Shown one piece after another: positions 18,991-28,241 of a DNA stretch of 64,000 nucleotides. The stretch is from assembly GCF_003072645.1 (NCBI RefSeq), contig NZ_CP028897.1:4875501-4939500 (forward strand), given 5' to 3'. The translations under genes and the position numbers were made by a program. Position 1 is the first letter of the stretch; each line of letters opens with the position of its first letter. The stretch comes from Dongshaea marina. GTDB taxonomy: Bacteria; Pseudomonadota; Gammaproteobacteria; Enterobacterales; Aeromonadaceae. The notes beneath the pieces were generated by a model. The model was given only the letters and a program-made list of their open reading frames with translations, did not search any database and was not told the origin of the DNA.

Positions 18991-19930
18991 CAATTTTGTG
19001 TGGCAGGGACGAATCGATCAAGCCGATGGCCCCAAGGCTTTGCGCTGGCATCAGCGGATCACGCCCTGGACTGCCGATGCCCCACCGGGCTTTACCCTGC
19101 TAGGTTTTTGCTGTGATGAGGGGGTAAGGCGCAACCAGGGCCGACCAGGGGCCGCCGGGGGACCGAATGCTCTGCGCCAGGTGCTCGCATCTCAGCCCTG
19201 GCACCAGGAGCCTCCCATCTATGATGCCGGAAACATTGAGTGTCACGATGGCGATCTGGCCCTGGCACAACAGCAGTTGGGTGAGCGAGTTTCACTTTTG
19301 CTTAAGCAACAGCATCGCCCCCTGGTCATAGGTGGAGGCCACGAGGTCGCTTTGGGTAGCTGGCTTGGGCTTAGCCAGGCGCTGGCAGGACAGCAGATCG
19401 GGATCATCAACTTCGATGCACATTTCGACCTGCGCTCCGATGCCGAAGGTGCCAGCTCAGGAACTCCCTTCTATCAAATCGCCCAACACTGCCAACAAAG
19501 ACAGCGCCCCTTTCACTACCTGTGCCTTGGGATCTCACAAAGCTCTAATACCCAGGCCCTATTTCTTCGTGCTGCCCAGTTGGGAGCTCACTATGTACTG
19601 GATGAAGCGATCGACTGGGACTCTCTTAATCAACTTCAAGCTGAAATTATCCATTTTATCGACTCTGTCGATAGCCTCTATCTCAGCATAGATCTTGATG
19701 TATTCCCCGCTGCCATCGCTCCGGGCGTCAGTGCCCCCGCTTGCCGTGGCGTCGAGCTGGCCCTGATTGAGAAACTACTGTCTCCTATCCTTTCAAGCCC
19801 TAAGCTGTGCCTTAGCGAAATAGCAGAGCTTAATCCTCTTTATGATCCGCAACAGCAAACGACTCGTCTTGCGGCTCGCCTTATCCACCTAATCACCCGC
19901 TCGCCAGGAATTGTCCATGAAACCATCTGA
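18983..19930 (+). CDS. hutG: Formimidoylglutamase
   Basis: 315 residues from the ATG at 18983. Longer frames run back into hutI. It is an arginase/agmatinase-fold enzyme hydrolysing N-formimidoyl-L-glutamate to glutamate and formamide, the last step of the pathway. Manganese-binding signatures are visible: [21 protein letters not shown] and [19 protein letters not shown]. It overlaps hutI at its start and hutU at its end (hutU ATG at 19917), so the three are translationally coupled. Confidence 0.94.
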   Translation: MTDNFVWQGRIDQADGPKALRWHQRITPWTADAPPGFTLLGFCCDEGVRRNQGRPGAAGGPNALRQVLASQPWHQEPPIYDAGNIECHDGDLALAQQQLGERVSLLLKQQHRPLVIGGGHEVALGSWLGLSQALAGQQIGIINFDAHFDLRSDAEGASSGTPFYQIAQHCQQRQRPFHYLCLGISQSSNTQALFLRAAQLGAHYVLDEAIDWDSLNQLQAEIIHFIDSVDSLYLSIDLDVFPAAIAPGVSAPACRGVELALIEKLLSPILSSPKLCLSEIAELNPLYDPQQQTTRLAARLIHLITRSPGIVHETI

Positions 19931-21590
19931 TCGAAACGACCCTGACCGCATCATCCAAGCCCCGACAGGCCAACAGATCTCAGCCAAAAGCTGGTTAACC
20001 GAGGCTCCTCTGAGAATGTTGATGAATAACTTGGATCCCCAGGTTGCAGAAAATCCATCGGAGCTGGTGGTCTATGGTGGCATAGGACGTGCCGCCCGTA
20101 ATTGGCCCTGTTTCGACAAGATTATTGAAACCCTCAGGACCCTGGAGGAGGATGAAACACTACTGATCCAATCCGGTAAGCCGGTCGGTGTATTCAAGAC
20201 CCATCCAGACTCCCCCAGGGTACTGATAGCCAACTCCAACCTGGTCCCCCACTGGGCCAACTGGGAACATTTCAACGAGCTGGATCGTAAAGGGTTGATG
20301 ATGTACGGGCAGATGACGGCCGGCTCCTGGATCTATATCGGCTCACAGGGCATAGTTCAGGGCACCTGTGAAACCTTTAATGCGGTCGCCAGGCAGCACT
20401 TTAACTCGGACGCCAGTGGCCGCTGGATCCTCACCGCCGGATTAGGAGGTATGGGTGGAGCACAGCCCCTGGCTGCGGTGATGGCTGGTTTCTCCATGCT
20501 GGCAATTGAGTGCGATGAAAGCCGTATCGATAAGCGATTACAGACAGGCTACCTGGATCACAAGTGCCTGAAGCTTGAGGATGCCCTTGAGCTCATCGAA
20601 AACGCCTGCCGCCAGCGCCAGGCGATCTCGGTCGGTCTGTTGGGGAATGCCGCCGAGATCCTCCCCCTTCTGGTGGAACGTCAGATCATTCCCGATGCCC
20701 TGACCGATCAGACCAGCGCCCATGATCCACTCAATGGCTACCTGCCAGCCGGCTGGTCCCTTGAAAAGGCAAAAGAGCTCAGGCAAGCCGATCCTGAGCA
20801 GGTTCTTGAGAAGGCAACGCATTCGATCGCCATCCATGTCAAAGCGATGCTCGCCATGCAAAAACTTGGGGCAAGAACCTTTGATTACGGCAACAATATC
20901 CGGCAGGTTGCCTATGATTCAGGTATTTTGAATGCCTTTGATTTTCCCGGATTCGTTCCCGCCTATATTCGCCCCCTGTTCTGTGAAGGGATAGGCCCGT
21001 TTCGCTGGGTCGCCCTTTCCGGAAGCGCCGAGGATATCTATCGTACCGATGCCAAGGTGAAGGAGCTGATCCCGGAGGATAAGCACCTGCATCAATGGTT
21101 AGATATGGCCCGTGAGCGCATCCAGTTTCAGGGGCTTCCGGCACGGATCTGCTGGCTTGGCCTCAAAAATAGAGCCAGGATCGCCCTGGCTTTCAATCAA
21201 ATGGTTGCCAGCGGCGAGCTCAAGGCTCCAATCGTGATCGGGCGGGATCACCTGGATTCAGGCTCAGTCGCCAGCCCCAATCGCGAAACCGAAGGGATGC
21301 TTGATGGCTCGGATGCGGTCTCGGACTGGGCCATGCTTAACGCCCTGCTCAGCACGGCTGGTGGCGCAACCTGGGTCTCACTGCATCATGGAGGCGGCGT
21401 CGGCATGGGCTTTTCCCAACATGCCGGGGTCGTGATTGTCGCCGATGGCAGCGAACAGGCCGCCCGCAGAATCGAGCGCGTACTGTGGAATGACCCGGCC
21501 AGCGGGGTGATGCGCCACGCCGATGCCGGCTACCCAATTGCCATCGATTGTGCCAAAAGGCATGGGCTTAAGCTTCCGATGCAGGAGTGA
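19917..21590 (+). CDS. hutU: Urocanate hydratase
   Basis: 557 residues from the ATG at 19917 (AGGAA six bases upstream). It converts urocanate to 4-imidazolone-5-propanoate using tightly bound NAD+. The dinucleotide-binding glycine cluster LGGMGGAQP and the conserved [13 protein letters not shown] and [14 protein letters not shown] segments are intact, and the length is normal for the family. It overlaps hutG by 14 bases and is followed after two bases by hutH. The cytoplasmic enzyme should be active even though hutH as printed is broken. Confidence 0.96.
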   Translation: MKPSDRNDPDRIIQAPTGQQISAKSWLTEAPLRMLMNNLDPQVAENPSELVVYGGIGRAARNWPCFDKIIETLRTLEEDETLLIQSGKPVGVFKTHPDSPRVLIANSNLVPHWANWEHFNELDRKGLMMYGQMTAGSWIYIGSQGIVQGTCETFNAVARQHFNSDASGRWILTAGLGGMGGAQPLAAVMAGFSMLAIECDESRIDKRLQTGYLDHKCLKLEDALELIENACRQRQAISVGLLGNAAEILPLLVERQIIPDALTDQTSAHDPLNGYLPAGWSLEKAKELRQADPEQVLEKATHSIAIHVKAMLAMQKLGARTFDYGNNIRQVAYDSGILNAFDFPGFVPAYIRPLFCEGIGPFRWVALSGSAEDIYRTDAKVKELIPEDKHLHQWLDMARERIQFQGLPARICWLGLKNRARIALAFNQMVASGELKAPIVIGRDHLDSGSVASPNRETEGMLDGSDAVSDWAMLNALLSTAGGATWVSLHHGGGVGMGFSQHAGVVIVADGSEQAARRIERVLWNDPASGVMRHADAGYPIAIDCAKRHGLKLPMQE

Positions 21591-21592
21591 TA

Positions 21593-23124
21593 ATGCCAAC
21601 ATTGACGATAAGACCAGGTAAACTCACCCTCGGCGAACTCAGGGCCATCTATCAAGAGCCACAGCAGATCTCAGTCGCTAGCGAAGCGCAGCAGCAGATC
21701 AGAGCTTCAGCCGAGCTTATCTCCCGGCAGCTCAAAAAAAATAAACCCGTCTACGGCATCAATACCGGATTTGGACTGTTGGCGAATACCCGCATCGATA
21801 CAGAGCATCAGCACCAGCTGCAGCACAACCTGATACTCTCACACGCCTGTGGCATAGGAACTCCTATTCGCGAACCGATCGTCCGCCTCATTATGGTTTT
21901 GAAGATCAACTCCCTGGCCCGGGGCTTTTCCGGAGTGCGCCCGGTACTGATCGAGCGGCTGATCCAGCTGGTGAACCATGAGATCTATCCACGGATCCCG
22001 GAAAAAGGCTCGGTGGGTGCCAGCGGCGACCTGGCCCCCTTGCCTATCTGGCGCTATTACTGCTGGGCCAGGGGGAGGCAACTTACCAGGACAAACAGAT
22101 TAGCGGTGCCGAGGTCCTTACCCTGCTTAAGCTAGACCCTCTTGAGCTGGAACCCAAAGAGGGACTCGCTCTGCTCAACGGTACCCAGGTCAGCACAGCC
22201 CTGGCGTTGGCTGGCTTATTTGAGTGTGAAGATCTCTTTGCTGATGCCATGGTAACAGGAGCCATGAGCCTGGAGGCCCTTCAGGGAAACTACACCCCCT
22301 TCGATCCCCGCATCCATGAGGTTCGGGGACAGTCGGGACAGTCCGACGCTGCCCGCTGTTTTCGGGAGCTGCTTGCGGGCCCAAGTTTAATAAATCAGGC
22401 TCATCACAATAGCTTTCGGGTGCAGGATCCCTATTCATTGCGCTGCCAGCCCCAGGTAATGGGAGCCTGTCTGGATCAGATCCGCCATGCTGCCACTATT
22501 TTTGAGTGCGAGGCCAATGCAGTCTCCGATAACCCCCTGGTTTTCAGTGATCAGCAGGAGATCCTCTCCGGGGGCAACTTCCATGCAGAGCCGGTGGCGA
22601 TGGCTGCAGATAATCTGGCACTGGCGATCGCCGAAATCGGGGCTTTGGCAGAGCGACGGGTCGCCCTGCTGGTCGATCCCAACCTATCGTCACTTCCCGC
22701 CTTTTTGGTTAAACAGGGAGGAGTGAATTCGGGATTCATGGTAGCTCAGATCACCTGTGCCGCCCTTGCCTGTGAAAACAAGGGACTGTCTCACCCAGCC
22801 AGTGTCGATAGTCTCCCGACCTCAGCCAATCAGGAAGATCATGTCTCGATGGCCACCTTTGCAGCCCGCAGGTTAAACGAGATGCTGGAAAACAGCCTCG
22901 CCATCATCGCCATCGAGTACCTGGCAGCGGCCCAGGGGCTGGATCTCCGTCTGCCCCTGACCGGAGCCCCCAAGGTGGAAGGTGCCAGGCAACGGCTCAG
23001 AGAGCGGGTTCCAGGCTATGAGAAGGATCGCTTATTTGATTTGGATATCAAGGAGGCGCTGGCCCTGTTAAAGGAGCAGTGTCTTGTAAAGATTATCTCA
23101 CCCGGAGTGCTTCCCTCCCGTTAA
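21593..23124 (+). pseudogene. hutH: Histidine ammonia-lyase, single-base frameshift
   Basis: The first frame (to 22135) encodes the N-terminus with catalytic Tyr53 (VYGINTGFG) and the MIO-forming Ala143-Ser144-Gly145 in [12 protein letters not shown]. The homology then leaves the frame just after that motif and continues one frame over as [18 protein letters not shown] to the normal end at 23124. One base is missing in the C-run at 22035-22039 (five C, six expected); restoring it gives 510 residues, normal for HutH. No other defect is visible, so a sequencing undercall is as likely as a true mutation. The intact enzyme deaminates histidine to urocanate. The ATG at 21593 follows a GCAGGAG ribosome site inside the end of hutU. 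Confidence 0.9.
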
Positions 23125-23158
23125 GCGACCAAAAGAAGCGCAGATAAAAGATCAAAAA

Positions 23159-23179
23159 AGGGATGGCTCTGCCATCCCT
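23159..23179 (-). terminator. Terminator of the 23193 gene, perhaps bidirectional
   Basis: AGGGATGGC and GCCATCCCT form a perfect 9-bp stem with a 3-base loop. On the minus strand it is followed by TTTTTT, a standard terminator for the gene ending at 23193. On the plus strand it may also stop hut transcripts, but no T-run follows there. Confidence 0.82.
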
Positions 23180-23192
23180 GTGCGCTGTGATA

Positions 23193-23558
23193 TCAGATAA
23201 GTAGATATAAGATCCAGATCAAACTCAGGAGGAAGGTGCAGGTCACAACGACGACTGCCCATACCGACCAGAGGCGCTGCACCCGATTAAAGTGCTCCAG
23301 GTCCTCCCATTTGCGGTTGCGCCAGGCCCACTCCCGCCCCTTGAATCCGAGAATGATCATAAAAATAATACCAACGTAGGGAACCAGGGAGAGCAAGCCG
23401 ATCCAGGTTTGATTGCCGATTGCCCACACCCAGTTGAGCAAAAAAGCTCCCCATGACCATCCCTTGATCTGCCGGGGTACCGGATGCCCCCTGCCTCGCC
23501 CTGAGTTATTTTCTTCAAGTGAAAACGGTGGTTTTGCGGTTTTAATGCCGCTACTCAT
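23193..23558 (-). CDS. Small inner-membrane protein of unknown function
   Basis: 121 residues from the ATG at 23558, with AGGGGA six bases upstream. The first 40 residues are hydrophilic (Gly/Arg-rich). Then follow hydrophobic segments WGAFLLNWVWAIGNQTWIGLLSLVPYVGIIFMIILGF and, after a basic GREWAWRNRKWEDLEHFNRVQRLW stretch, a final WAVVVVTCTFLLSLIWILYLLI. The W-S-W-G-A-F-L-L-N-W signature occurs in a widespread uncharacterised family. Probably two to three membrane spans. No functional clue from context. Confidence 0.75.
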   Translation of the reverse strand: MSSGIKTAKPPFSLEENNSGRGRGHPVPRQIKGWSWGAFLLNWVWAIGNQTWIGLLSLVPYVGIIFMIILGFKGREWAWRNRKWEDLEHFNRVQRLWSVWAVVVVTCTFLLSLIWILYLLI

Positions 23559-23737
23559 AACATTTCCCCTGTAGTACCAAGTCAGCAATTCCAGGGAAGG
23601 AATCACCCGACACTCTCCATCGTTTCAGACAGTGCCATTCGACAATCTATCAATTCACCCAGGTTTAATGAAGTATTTTGTCGCAAACCACTCTCCAGGA
23701 CTCCCTTTGCGATCGGCTGTGGCTCTATGAAAGATCT

Positions 23738-23983
23738 CTAAGATGACGGTTCCAGAAGTGCCTCAAACCCCTCTGCGACCTTACCTGGCACAAACTCCTC
23801 AACCCTGTATTCGGCCACCCCGGCAACGGCGAAAGGGTCCCGGGCCAATACCGCATCCAATACACTCCTGCTCTCGGCCCTGGCCAGTATCATCCCGCCA
23901 CTTCTGGGCACCTTGCGTCCGGATGCAACAAAATAACCTGCCCAGTATTGCTGCTCCAGGTACTCGACATGAGCCTCCAGCAA
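23738..23983 (-). pseudogene. YciI-family protein, 5' end cut by MITE insertion
   Basis: The frame encodes a YciI-like dimeric alpha-beta barrel protein: LLEAHVEYLEQQYWAGYFVASGRKVPRSGGMILARA...VLDAVLARDPFAVAGVAEYRVEEF. Reading back beyond the TTG at 23983, the family sequence continues YIKPLSEVDN up to 24013 and then stops exactly at the inverted end of the MITE, where the frame meets a TGA. The first roughly seven codons, the ATG and the promoter are therefore gone. A TTG preceded by GAGGT could allow weak translation of an 81-residue product. Family members are small enzymes or binding proteins of unclear role. Confidence 0.8.
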
Positions 23984-24011
23984 GTTATCGACCTCGGACA
24001 GGGGTTTGATA

Positions 24012-24279
24012 TAGGCTCTGTTGACGTTTCAGATTTGGTTCTGCAGTTGGCAATTTTTTCATCCAGCAAGGCAGAAGATGTGTGGTGTAGTTGTTCTACA
24101 TGAATATCTGATAACGTAGTTGGGTGGAAAAATGACCTCTGCCCTTCGGGTTGCGCCTGAAAAAGCCCTGCTCATTGTTGCTCATCACTTATTTAGAGCA
24201 ACTAAACCGCGTAATTCGCGTCGCGAACAGAGCATTTTCAGGGGCAACAGGTTCAAAATTGAAACGTCAACAGAGCCTA
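24012..24279. mobile_element. MITE-like repeat, copy 2 (268 bp, inverted)
   Basis: Reverse complement of the element at 3246-3513, same length and nearly the same sequence. Ends are TAGGCTCTGTTGACGTTTCA and its complement TGAAACGTCAACAGAGCCTA, a perfect 20-bp inverted pair. No coding capacity for a transposase; the 60-codon frame inside is not protein-like. It has inserted into the 5' end of the YciI-like gene. The flanking TA dinucleotides may be the duplicated target. Confidence 0.88.
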
Positions 24280-24389
24280 GTGCAATGACACGACAAACAT
24301 AATGCTCCTTTTAAGTTTCAGCGAATTGATGTCAGGGGTATGAAATAGCTATATCTCTATAATGCAGTCTATGGTGTTGTGCCGTGAGC

Positions 24390-25289
24390 TTAAAAAGCGG
24401 CTTGTCTAGCTGACGCCCAGCCTCGGCAATACTCGATAAACTGCCGCAGCTGCATTGAGTGATGCTTACTGTGATGCCACACCATGAAAAACTGCCGGCT
24501 GAACTCCTGGTCGAGATGAATATGGCTTAGCCGTCCGGCTTGCAGAGAGCGGCGCGCCGCCAGCTCAGAAATGAAGGTGATCCCAAGTCCCTGCTCAACC
24601 GAGCGGATCACCGCCTCGGGACTATTCAAAATGAGGCTTCCCTGTTTCGAACTCAACCTGGCTCCAATAGAAACCTCAAATTGCTCACGACTTGCGGATT
24701 CATTCTCACGCAACACCCAGCTCTGACCCGCGAGCTGTTCCACCTCATGGGTTTGGCCGTTCGCCAGAGGATGATCCGGATGGACAACCACCAGCATCTT
24801 GTCACTGAGCCAGGGCTCATAGCTCAATTCAGACTCACTGACTCCCCCTTCGATGATCGCCAGGTCCATCTCAAAGTTACACAGATGGTGACACAGCTGG
24901 CGGCTATTGGTGATAGACAGATTAGTGACCTCACCACACTCCCGGCCAAAATCGGCTAACAGAGCTGGCATCAGGTAGTTTCCTATGGTCTGGCTGAAAC
25001 CCAGCCTGAGATCAAAATGATGGAGTGCCTGAGGCTGGAATAACCCTTCAATATCGCCGGCCCGGACCAGCAGCTCCTCGGCGTGGGGTTGCAGCCTTCG
25101 CCCATCACTATTGAGTATCAACCTGGGATGCACGCGATCAAACAGCTTGGTATCCAGTTGTTTTTCCAGCTCCTGCAGGGCTAGTGAGACACTGGCCTTA
25201 CTCAGATGCAGTGATTCGGCCGCGATCCCAAGGTTGCCGCTACGGGCGATAGCACAAAAGGCCCTTAACTGTTTGAGCGTGATCCTCAC
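24390..25289 (-). CDS. LysR-family transcriptional regulator (YeiE-like)
   Basis: 299 residues: N-terminal winged helix (ITLKQLRAFCAIARSGNLGIAAESLHLSKASVSLALQELEKQLDTKLFDR) and a two-lobe effector domain beginning around residue 90. The effector domain shows TIGNYLMPALLADF, EPWLSDKMLVVVHPDHPLA, QSWVLRENESASRE and the GLGITFIS segment, close in pattern to the YeiE/CysB-like subgroup that responds to small anions. It faces away from rpoH across a 440-base gap. The target genes are not evident; no divergent metabolic gene is adjacent. The start codon follows a weak AAGTGAGGA site. Confidence 0.85.
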   Translation of the reverse strand: MRITLKQLRAFCAIARSGNLGIAAESLHLSKASVSLALQELEKQLDTKLFDRVHPRLILNSDGRRLQPHAEELLVRAGDIEGLFQPQALHHFDLRLGFSQTIGNYLMPALLADFGRECGEVTNLSITNSRQLCHHLCNFEMDLAIIEGGVSESELSYEPWLSDKMLVVVHPDHPLANGQTHEVEQLAGQSWVLRENESASREQFEVSIGARLSSKQGSLILNSPEAVIRSVEQGLGITFISELAARRSLQAGRLSHIHLDQEFSRQFFMVWHHSKHHSMQLRQFIEYCRGWASARQAAF

Positions 25290-25468
25290 TTGTTTCGTTT
25301 CTCATGACAAAAATACACATATGTTTAATAACACAAAATAACCCATGCCTCACCTTGGGATCTGTACGATTTTCATCGAGCTGTTCAGTTCCCCTTCAAG
25401 CTGATCACTTTATCATCAGCCGATGTTCGTCAGCGGTCTAAATTTTTTTCATATTATTCTACGTTTGG

Positions 25469-25496
25469 GGAACTTATTGGATGTTTATTACTCTAA
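25469..25496 (+). promoter_or_regulatory. Sigma-E-type promoter of rpoH
   Basis: GGAACTT (25469-25475), 16 bases, then TCTAA (25492-25496). This is the extracytoplasmic-stress sigma-E consensus with correct spacing. The known rpoH P3 promoter of enteric bacteria is of the same class. The start would be near 25503, giving a leader of about 225 bases. Confidence 0.75.
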
Positions 25497-25638
25497 TTCA
25501 GCACGAATGCAGCACTCCCTGCTGAGTCAGCTGTTAACTTATTGATTAATAACTCCGCATCTATAGCGTCAACTCACTTTAACAACCCGTCCTGGTTGAT
25601 CTTCGTAAATTTCTCATTATATTTTGGACAGGACGTTA

Positions 25639-25655
25639 TTGAGATTAATTCTCAA
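25639..25655. promoter_or_regulatory. Palindrome upstream of rpoH
   Basis: TTGAGA-ttaat-TCTCAA is a perfect inverted repeat with 6-bp arms, 75 bases before the rpoH start. It could be an operator or a leader RNA hairpin. No factor is assigned. Confidence 0.45.
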
Positions 25656-25729
25656 TTATAAGGGCTGGGTATTCCCCCCGAACAAAAAGTGTGCTAGACT
25701 GCGGCGGCGTTACAACTAAGAGGTAATGA

Positions 25730-26584
25730 ATGGGTACACAATTGCAGCAGCAGATGACACTAGTTCCTCATGGCGGCCTGGATGGTTACATTCAGGGGGT
25801 GAACCGTATTCCGGTTCTGAGTGCACCTGAGGAGAAGAGTCTGGCTGAACGCTTGCAAACAGAAGGCGATTTGGAAGCAGCACGCCAGCTTGTTATGTCT
25901 CATTTACGTTTCGTCGTTCATATCGCGAAGGGCTACTCTGGTTATGGCCTGCCTCAGGCAGATCTCATCCAGGAGGGCAACATTGGGTTAATGAAGGCGG
26001 TTAAGCGCTTCGATCCTAGTGTTGGCGTTCGCCTGGTCTCTTTTGCCGTACACTGGATTAAAGCCGAAATTCATGAATACGTACTGCGTAACTGGCGGAT
26101 GGTTAAAGTGGCCACCACCAAGGCGCAGCGCAAGCTATTTTTCAATTTAAGAAAAGCCAAGAAGCGTCTGGGCTGGTTTAATCAGGATGAGATCGAGCAG
26201 GTTGCATCGGATCTGGGAGTCTCCCCCCATGAGGTGGTCGAGATGGAGTCCCGGATGAGCGCCCACGACCAGGCTTTTGATCTGTCCTCTGACGACGATG
26301 AAGGGAACAGCAACTTTGCACCGGCTCTCTACCTGGAAGACAAGTCTTCAGACGTTGCACTCCAGCATGAGCAATCAGACTGGGAGCGTAATGCTTCACA
26401 GCAGCTGTCCCGCGCGATGTCAGGCCTGGATGAGCGTAGTCAGCATATCATCAGCTCACGCTGGATCGATGAGCAGAAGGCTACGCTCCAGGAGCTGGCT
26501 GACCACTACGGCGTCTCCGCAGAGCGGGTTCGTCAGCTGGAAAAAAATGCCATGAAAAAGCTCAAGCTCGCGATGGCAGCATAA
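25730..26584 (+). CDS. rpoH: Heat-shock sigma factor RpoH (sigma-32)
   Basis: 284 residues, the normal length. Region 2 contains [41 protein letters not shown] and the -10-recognition segment [39 protein letters not shown], which includes the RpoH box that separates sigma-32 from other sigma factors. Region 4 ends [31 protein letters not shown]. It directs RNA polymerase to chaperone and protease genes. Preceded by AGAGGTA ribosome site and followed by a strong terminator, so it is a single-gene unit. In many relatives rpoH follows ftsX directly; here ftsX is about 20 kb away on the other strand. Confidence 0.97.
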   Translation: MGTQLQQQMTLVPHGGLDGYIQGVNRIPVLSAPEEKSLAERLQTEGDLEAARQLVMSHLRFVVHIAKGYSGYGLPQADLIQEGNIGLMKAVKRFDPSVGVRLVSFAVHWIKAEIHEYVLRNWRMVKVATTKAQRKLFFNLRKAKKRLGWFNQDEIEQVASDLGVSPHEVVEMESRMSAHDQAFDLSSDDDEGNSNFAPALYLEDKSSDVALQHEQSDWERNASQQLSRAMSGLDERSQHIISSRWIDEQKATLQELADHYGVSAERVRQLEKNAMKKLKLAMAA

Positions 26585-26604
26585 CCACTTTTTACTACTC
26601 CAAT

Positions 26605-26636
26605 AAACCCGCTGCCCTTGTTCAGCGGGTTTTTTT
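26605..26636 (+). terminator. rpoH intrinsic terminator
   Basis: AAACCCGCTG and CAGCGGGTTT form a 10-bp stem with loop cccttgtt, followed by a T7 run. Confidence 0.93.
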
Positions 26637-26665
26637 GTGTCAGTCATGAGAAGAGAGATTGCAAG

Positions 26666-27331
26666 ATGGGAAGTCTTCAAAAACTGCTAAAGCGCAACAA
26701 AGTTAAAGCCGCATATAAGGCATGTCGTGATCCTGAATATTTTAGTCGCCATGCCAATGTGCATAAGCCGACCTATCTGTGGATCGGCTGTGTGGATAGC
26801 CGGGTCGCAGCAGAGCGGATCATGGATGTTGAGCCGGGAGAGATATTGACGTTTCGCAACATTGCGAACCAGTGCCAGCCCGGAGAGTCCAGTATTGAGT
26901 CGGTCATTGAGCTTGCCCTGGAGAAGTTCGGTATCGACCAGATCCTGGTCTGCGGCCACTACGACTGTGGTGGGATCACCCAGGCTGTCTGCGGCCATGG
27001 CGACTCCCCCCTCAACAGCTGGGTTGATCCGATCCGCGACCTGCATAGTCAGTTTGCCAAAGAGCTTGATTCTCTGGAAAAAGAGAACAAGATCAACACC
27101 ATGTCACGTATCAATGTGGCAGCCCAGGTCGCTCACCTAGCATCTCACCCAGTGGTGAAGCAGTGCTGGGAGCAGGGCCGCAAGCTGGAGGTTCACGGTG
27201 TGATGTTTGATACTGGTACTGGCGACCTGCTCGATCTGGAGATCTCACAATCGGCCCCCAGTACGCTAGAGGATAGCGCCCTGCTTGAAAAGCTGGCCAC
27301 TCAAGCCATTGCAGAGCCTGCAAGAGCATAA
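26666..27331 (+). CDS. Beta-class carbonic anhydrase
   Basis: 221 residues from the ATG at 26666; the longer frame from 26618 covers the rpoH terminator and is unlikely. It interconverts CO2 and bicarbonate in the cytoplasm. Zinc ligands Cys42, His98 and Cys101 are in GCVDSR and GHYDCGG, with the Asp44-Arg46 catalytic dyad intact. NIANQC and GVMFDTGTGDL are typical of the Can-like clade. The gene converges with DUF1848 after 31 bases. A promoter of its own must lie in the short gap after the rpoH terminator or within rpoH. Confidence 0.95.
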   Translation: MGSLQKLLKRNKVKAAYKACRDPEYFSRHANVHKPTYLWIGCVDSRVAAERIMDVEPGEILTFRNIANQCQPGESSIESVIELALEKFGIDQILVCGHYDCGGITQAVCGHGDSPLNSWVDPIRDLHSQFAKELDSLEKENKINTMSRINVAAQVAHLASHPVVKQCWEQGRKLEVHGVMFDTGTGDLLDLEISQSAPSTLEDSALLEKLATQAIAEPARA

Positions 27332-27362
27332 CTGCCGATATGACTCACCTGCTGTCATGCCT

Positions 27363-28241
27363 CTATGGCAGCAGGCGTACATTAAGGGATTGATGGCGGG
27401 TAAAGTTGCGCCGGGCCGTCGCCGGCCAGGGCGTAGCGTAACAGTAGCGGCATCCATGCAGACAGCTATGATAACTCCCAATATCAACACTCTTTACACA
27501 TCCGCACTCGGGACGCTGCCCGGGATCCTTGCGGACCTTGATAGTACGACCACTCACCTTCTCCAGTAATCTCCCATCGATACAGCATCCGGGTGCAATC
27601 CCAACCTCCTCAAGGGGAAGCGTCTCAGCGCAGCTACTGATCCTCAGGCCATGGGATGTTGCAATCGCCTCAAGAGAGGCGGCAAACTCCAGGGCTCTAT
27701 CCCGGGATTGGTGAAGATCCTCTATCTCCAGATTGAGCTTAGCAAGCTGCTGGCTGACCCTGGGATAGAGATCGACAAAACTCACCATCACCTGCCGGCA
27801 ATGCTCAGCCAGCCCCTTGGCGATCCGCTCAAATGTTCGAAGATGATAATCCAGCGGGGTCATGGAACTTAGCAGGATGGGATCGTAACGCCAGATCACC
27901 CGCTCAGGCCCCAGCAATTCACTCAGGGCGATGAAGTTTTTAAGGGCCTGATCCAGAGGTGGGGTGTGCTTCTCAATCTCTTTGGGGTAGTCGAGAATAG
28001 TAACCTGAAAGTAATAGCTATAGCCCTGCCGCTCCATCCAGGGAAGATGGCGCAGCAGGGGACGAGGGTTACGGGTCCAGAAGACGATGCCATCGAGCTC
28101 CTCGGGTTTAAGCGAGATGCGCCTGACTTGATGGGCGTTAAAAGGGTTGACGGTTTCAACATAGCCCAGCTCAAGTCTGTTTATTAGCCAGGGCGAGTAA
28201 AATGCTGGTATATCGGTACGCCGGCTGGCGCTAACTATCAT
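27363..28241 (-). CDS. DUF1848 family protein
   Basis: 292 residues from the ATG at 28241, which begins the family sequence MIVSASRRTDIPAFYSPWLINRLELGYVETVNPFN. The protein has a TIM-barrel-like body (VFWTRNPRPLLRHLP, ERVIWRYDPILLSS) and a C-terminal cysteine cluster CGCVKSVDIGSYHSCLHGCRYCYA that resembles a metal-cluster site; CxxCYA is reminiscent of radical-SAM-like or iron-sulfur proteins. Function unknown. Its start overlaps the end of the response-regulator gene by 11 bases, so the two are translationally coupled and may work together. Confidence 0.85.
   Translation of the reverse strand: MIVSASRRTDIPAFYSPWLINRLELGYVETVNPFNAHQVRRISLKPEELDGIVFWTRNPRPLLRHLPWMERQGYSYYFQVTILDYPKEIEKHTPPLDQALKNFIALSELLGPERVIWRYDPILLSSMTPLDYHLRTFERIAKGLAEHCRQVMVSFVDLYPRVSQQLAKLNLEIEDLHQSRDRALEFAASLEAIATSHGLRISSCAETLPLEEVGIAPGCCIDGRLLEKVSGRTIKVRKDPGQRPECGCVKSVDIGSYHSCLHGCRYCYATPWPATARRNFTRHQSLNVRLLP

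Larger units (their letters stand above)
25290..25729. other. rpoH regulatory region
   Basis: 440 bases between the LysR gene and rpoH, AT-rich, with no gene. It holds a sigma-E-type promoter (25469-25496), a 17-bp palindrome (25639-25655) and, close to the gene, an extended -10-like TGTGCTAGACT (25690-25700). Several promoters for rpoH, as in Escherichia coli, are likely. Confidence 0.65.

Noticed and set aside
27348-27375. Hairpin CCTGCTG/CAGCAGG at the carbonic anhydrase/DUF1848 junction
   Set aside because: The stem is imperfect, has no T-run and lies partly in the DUF1848 coding end. Not a convincing terminator.
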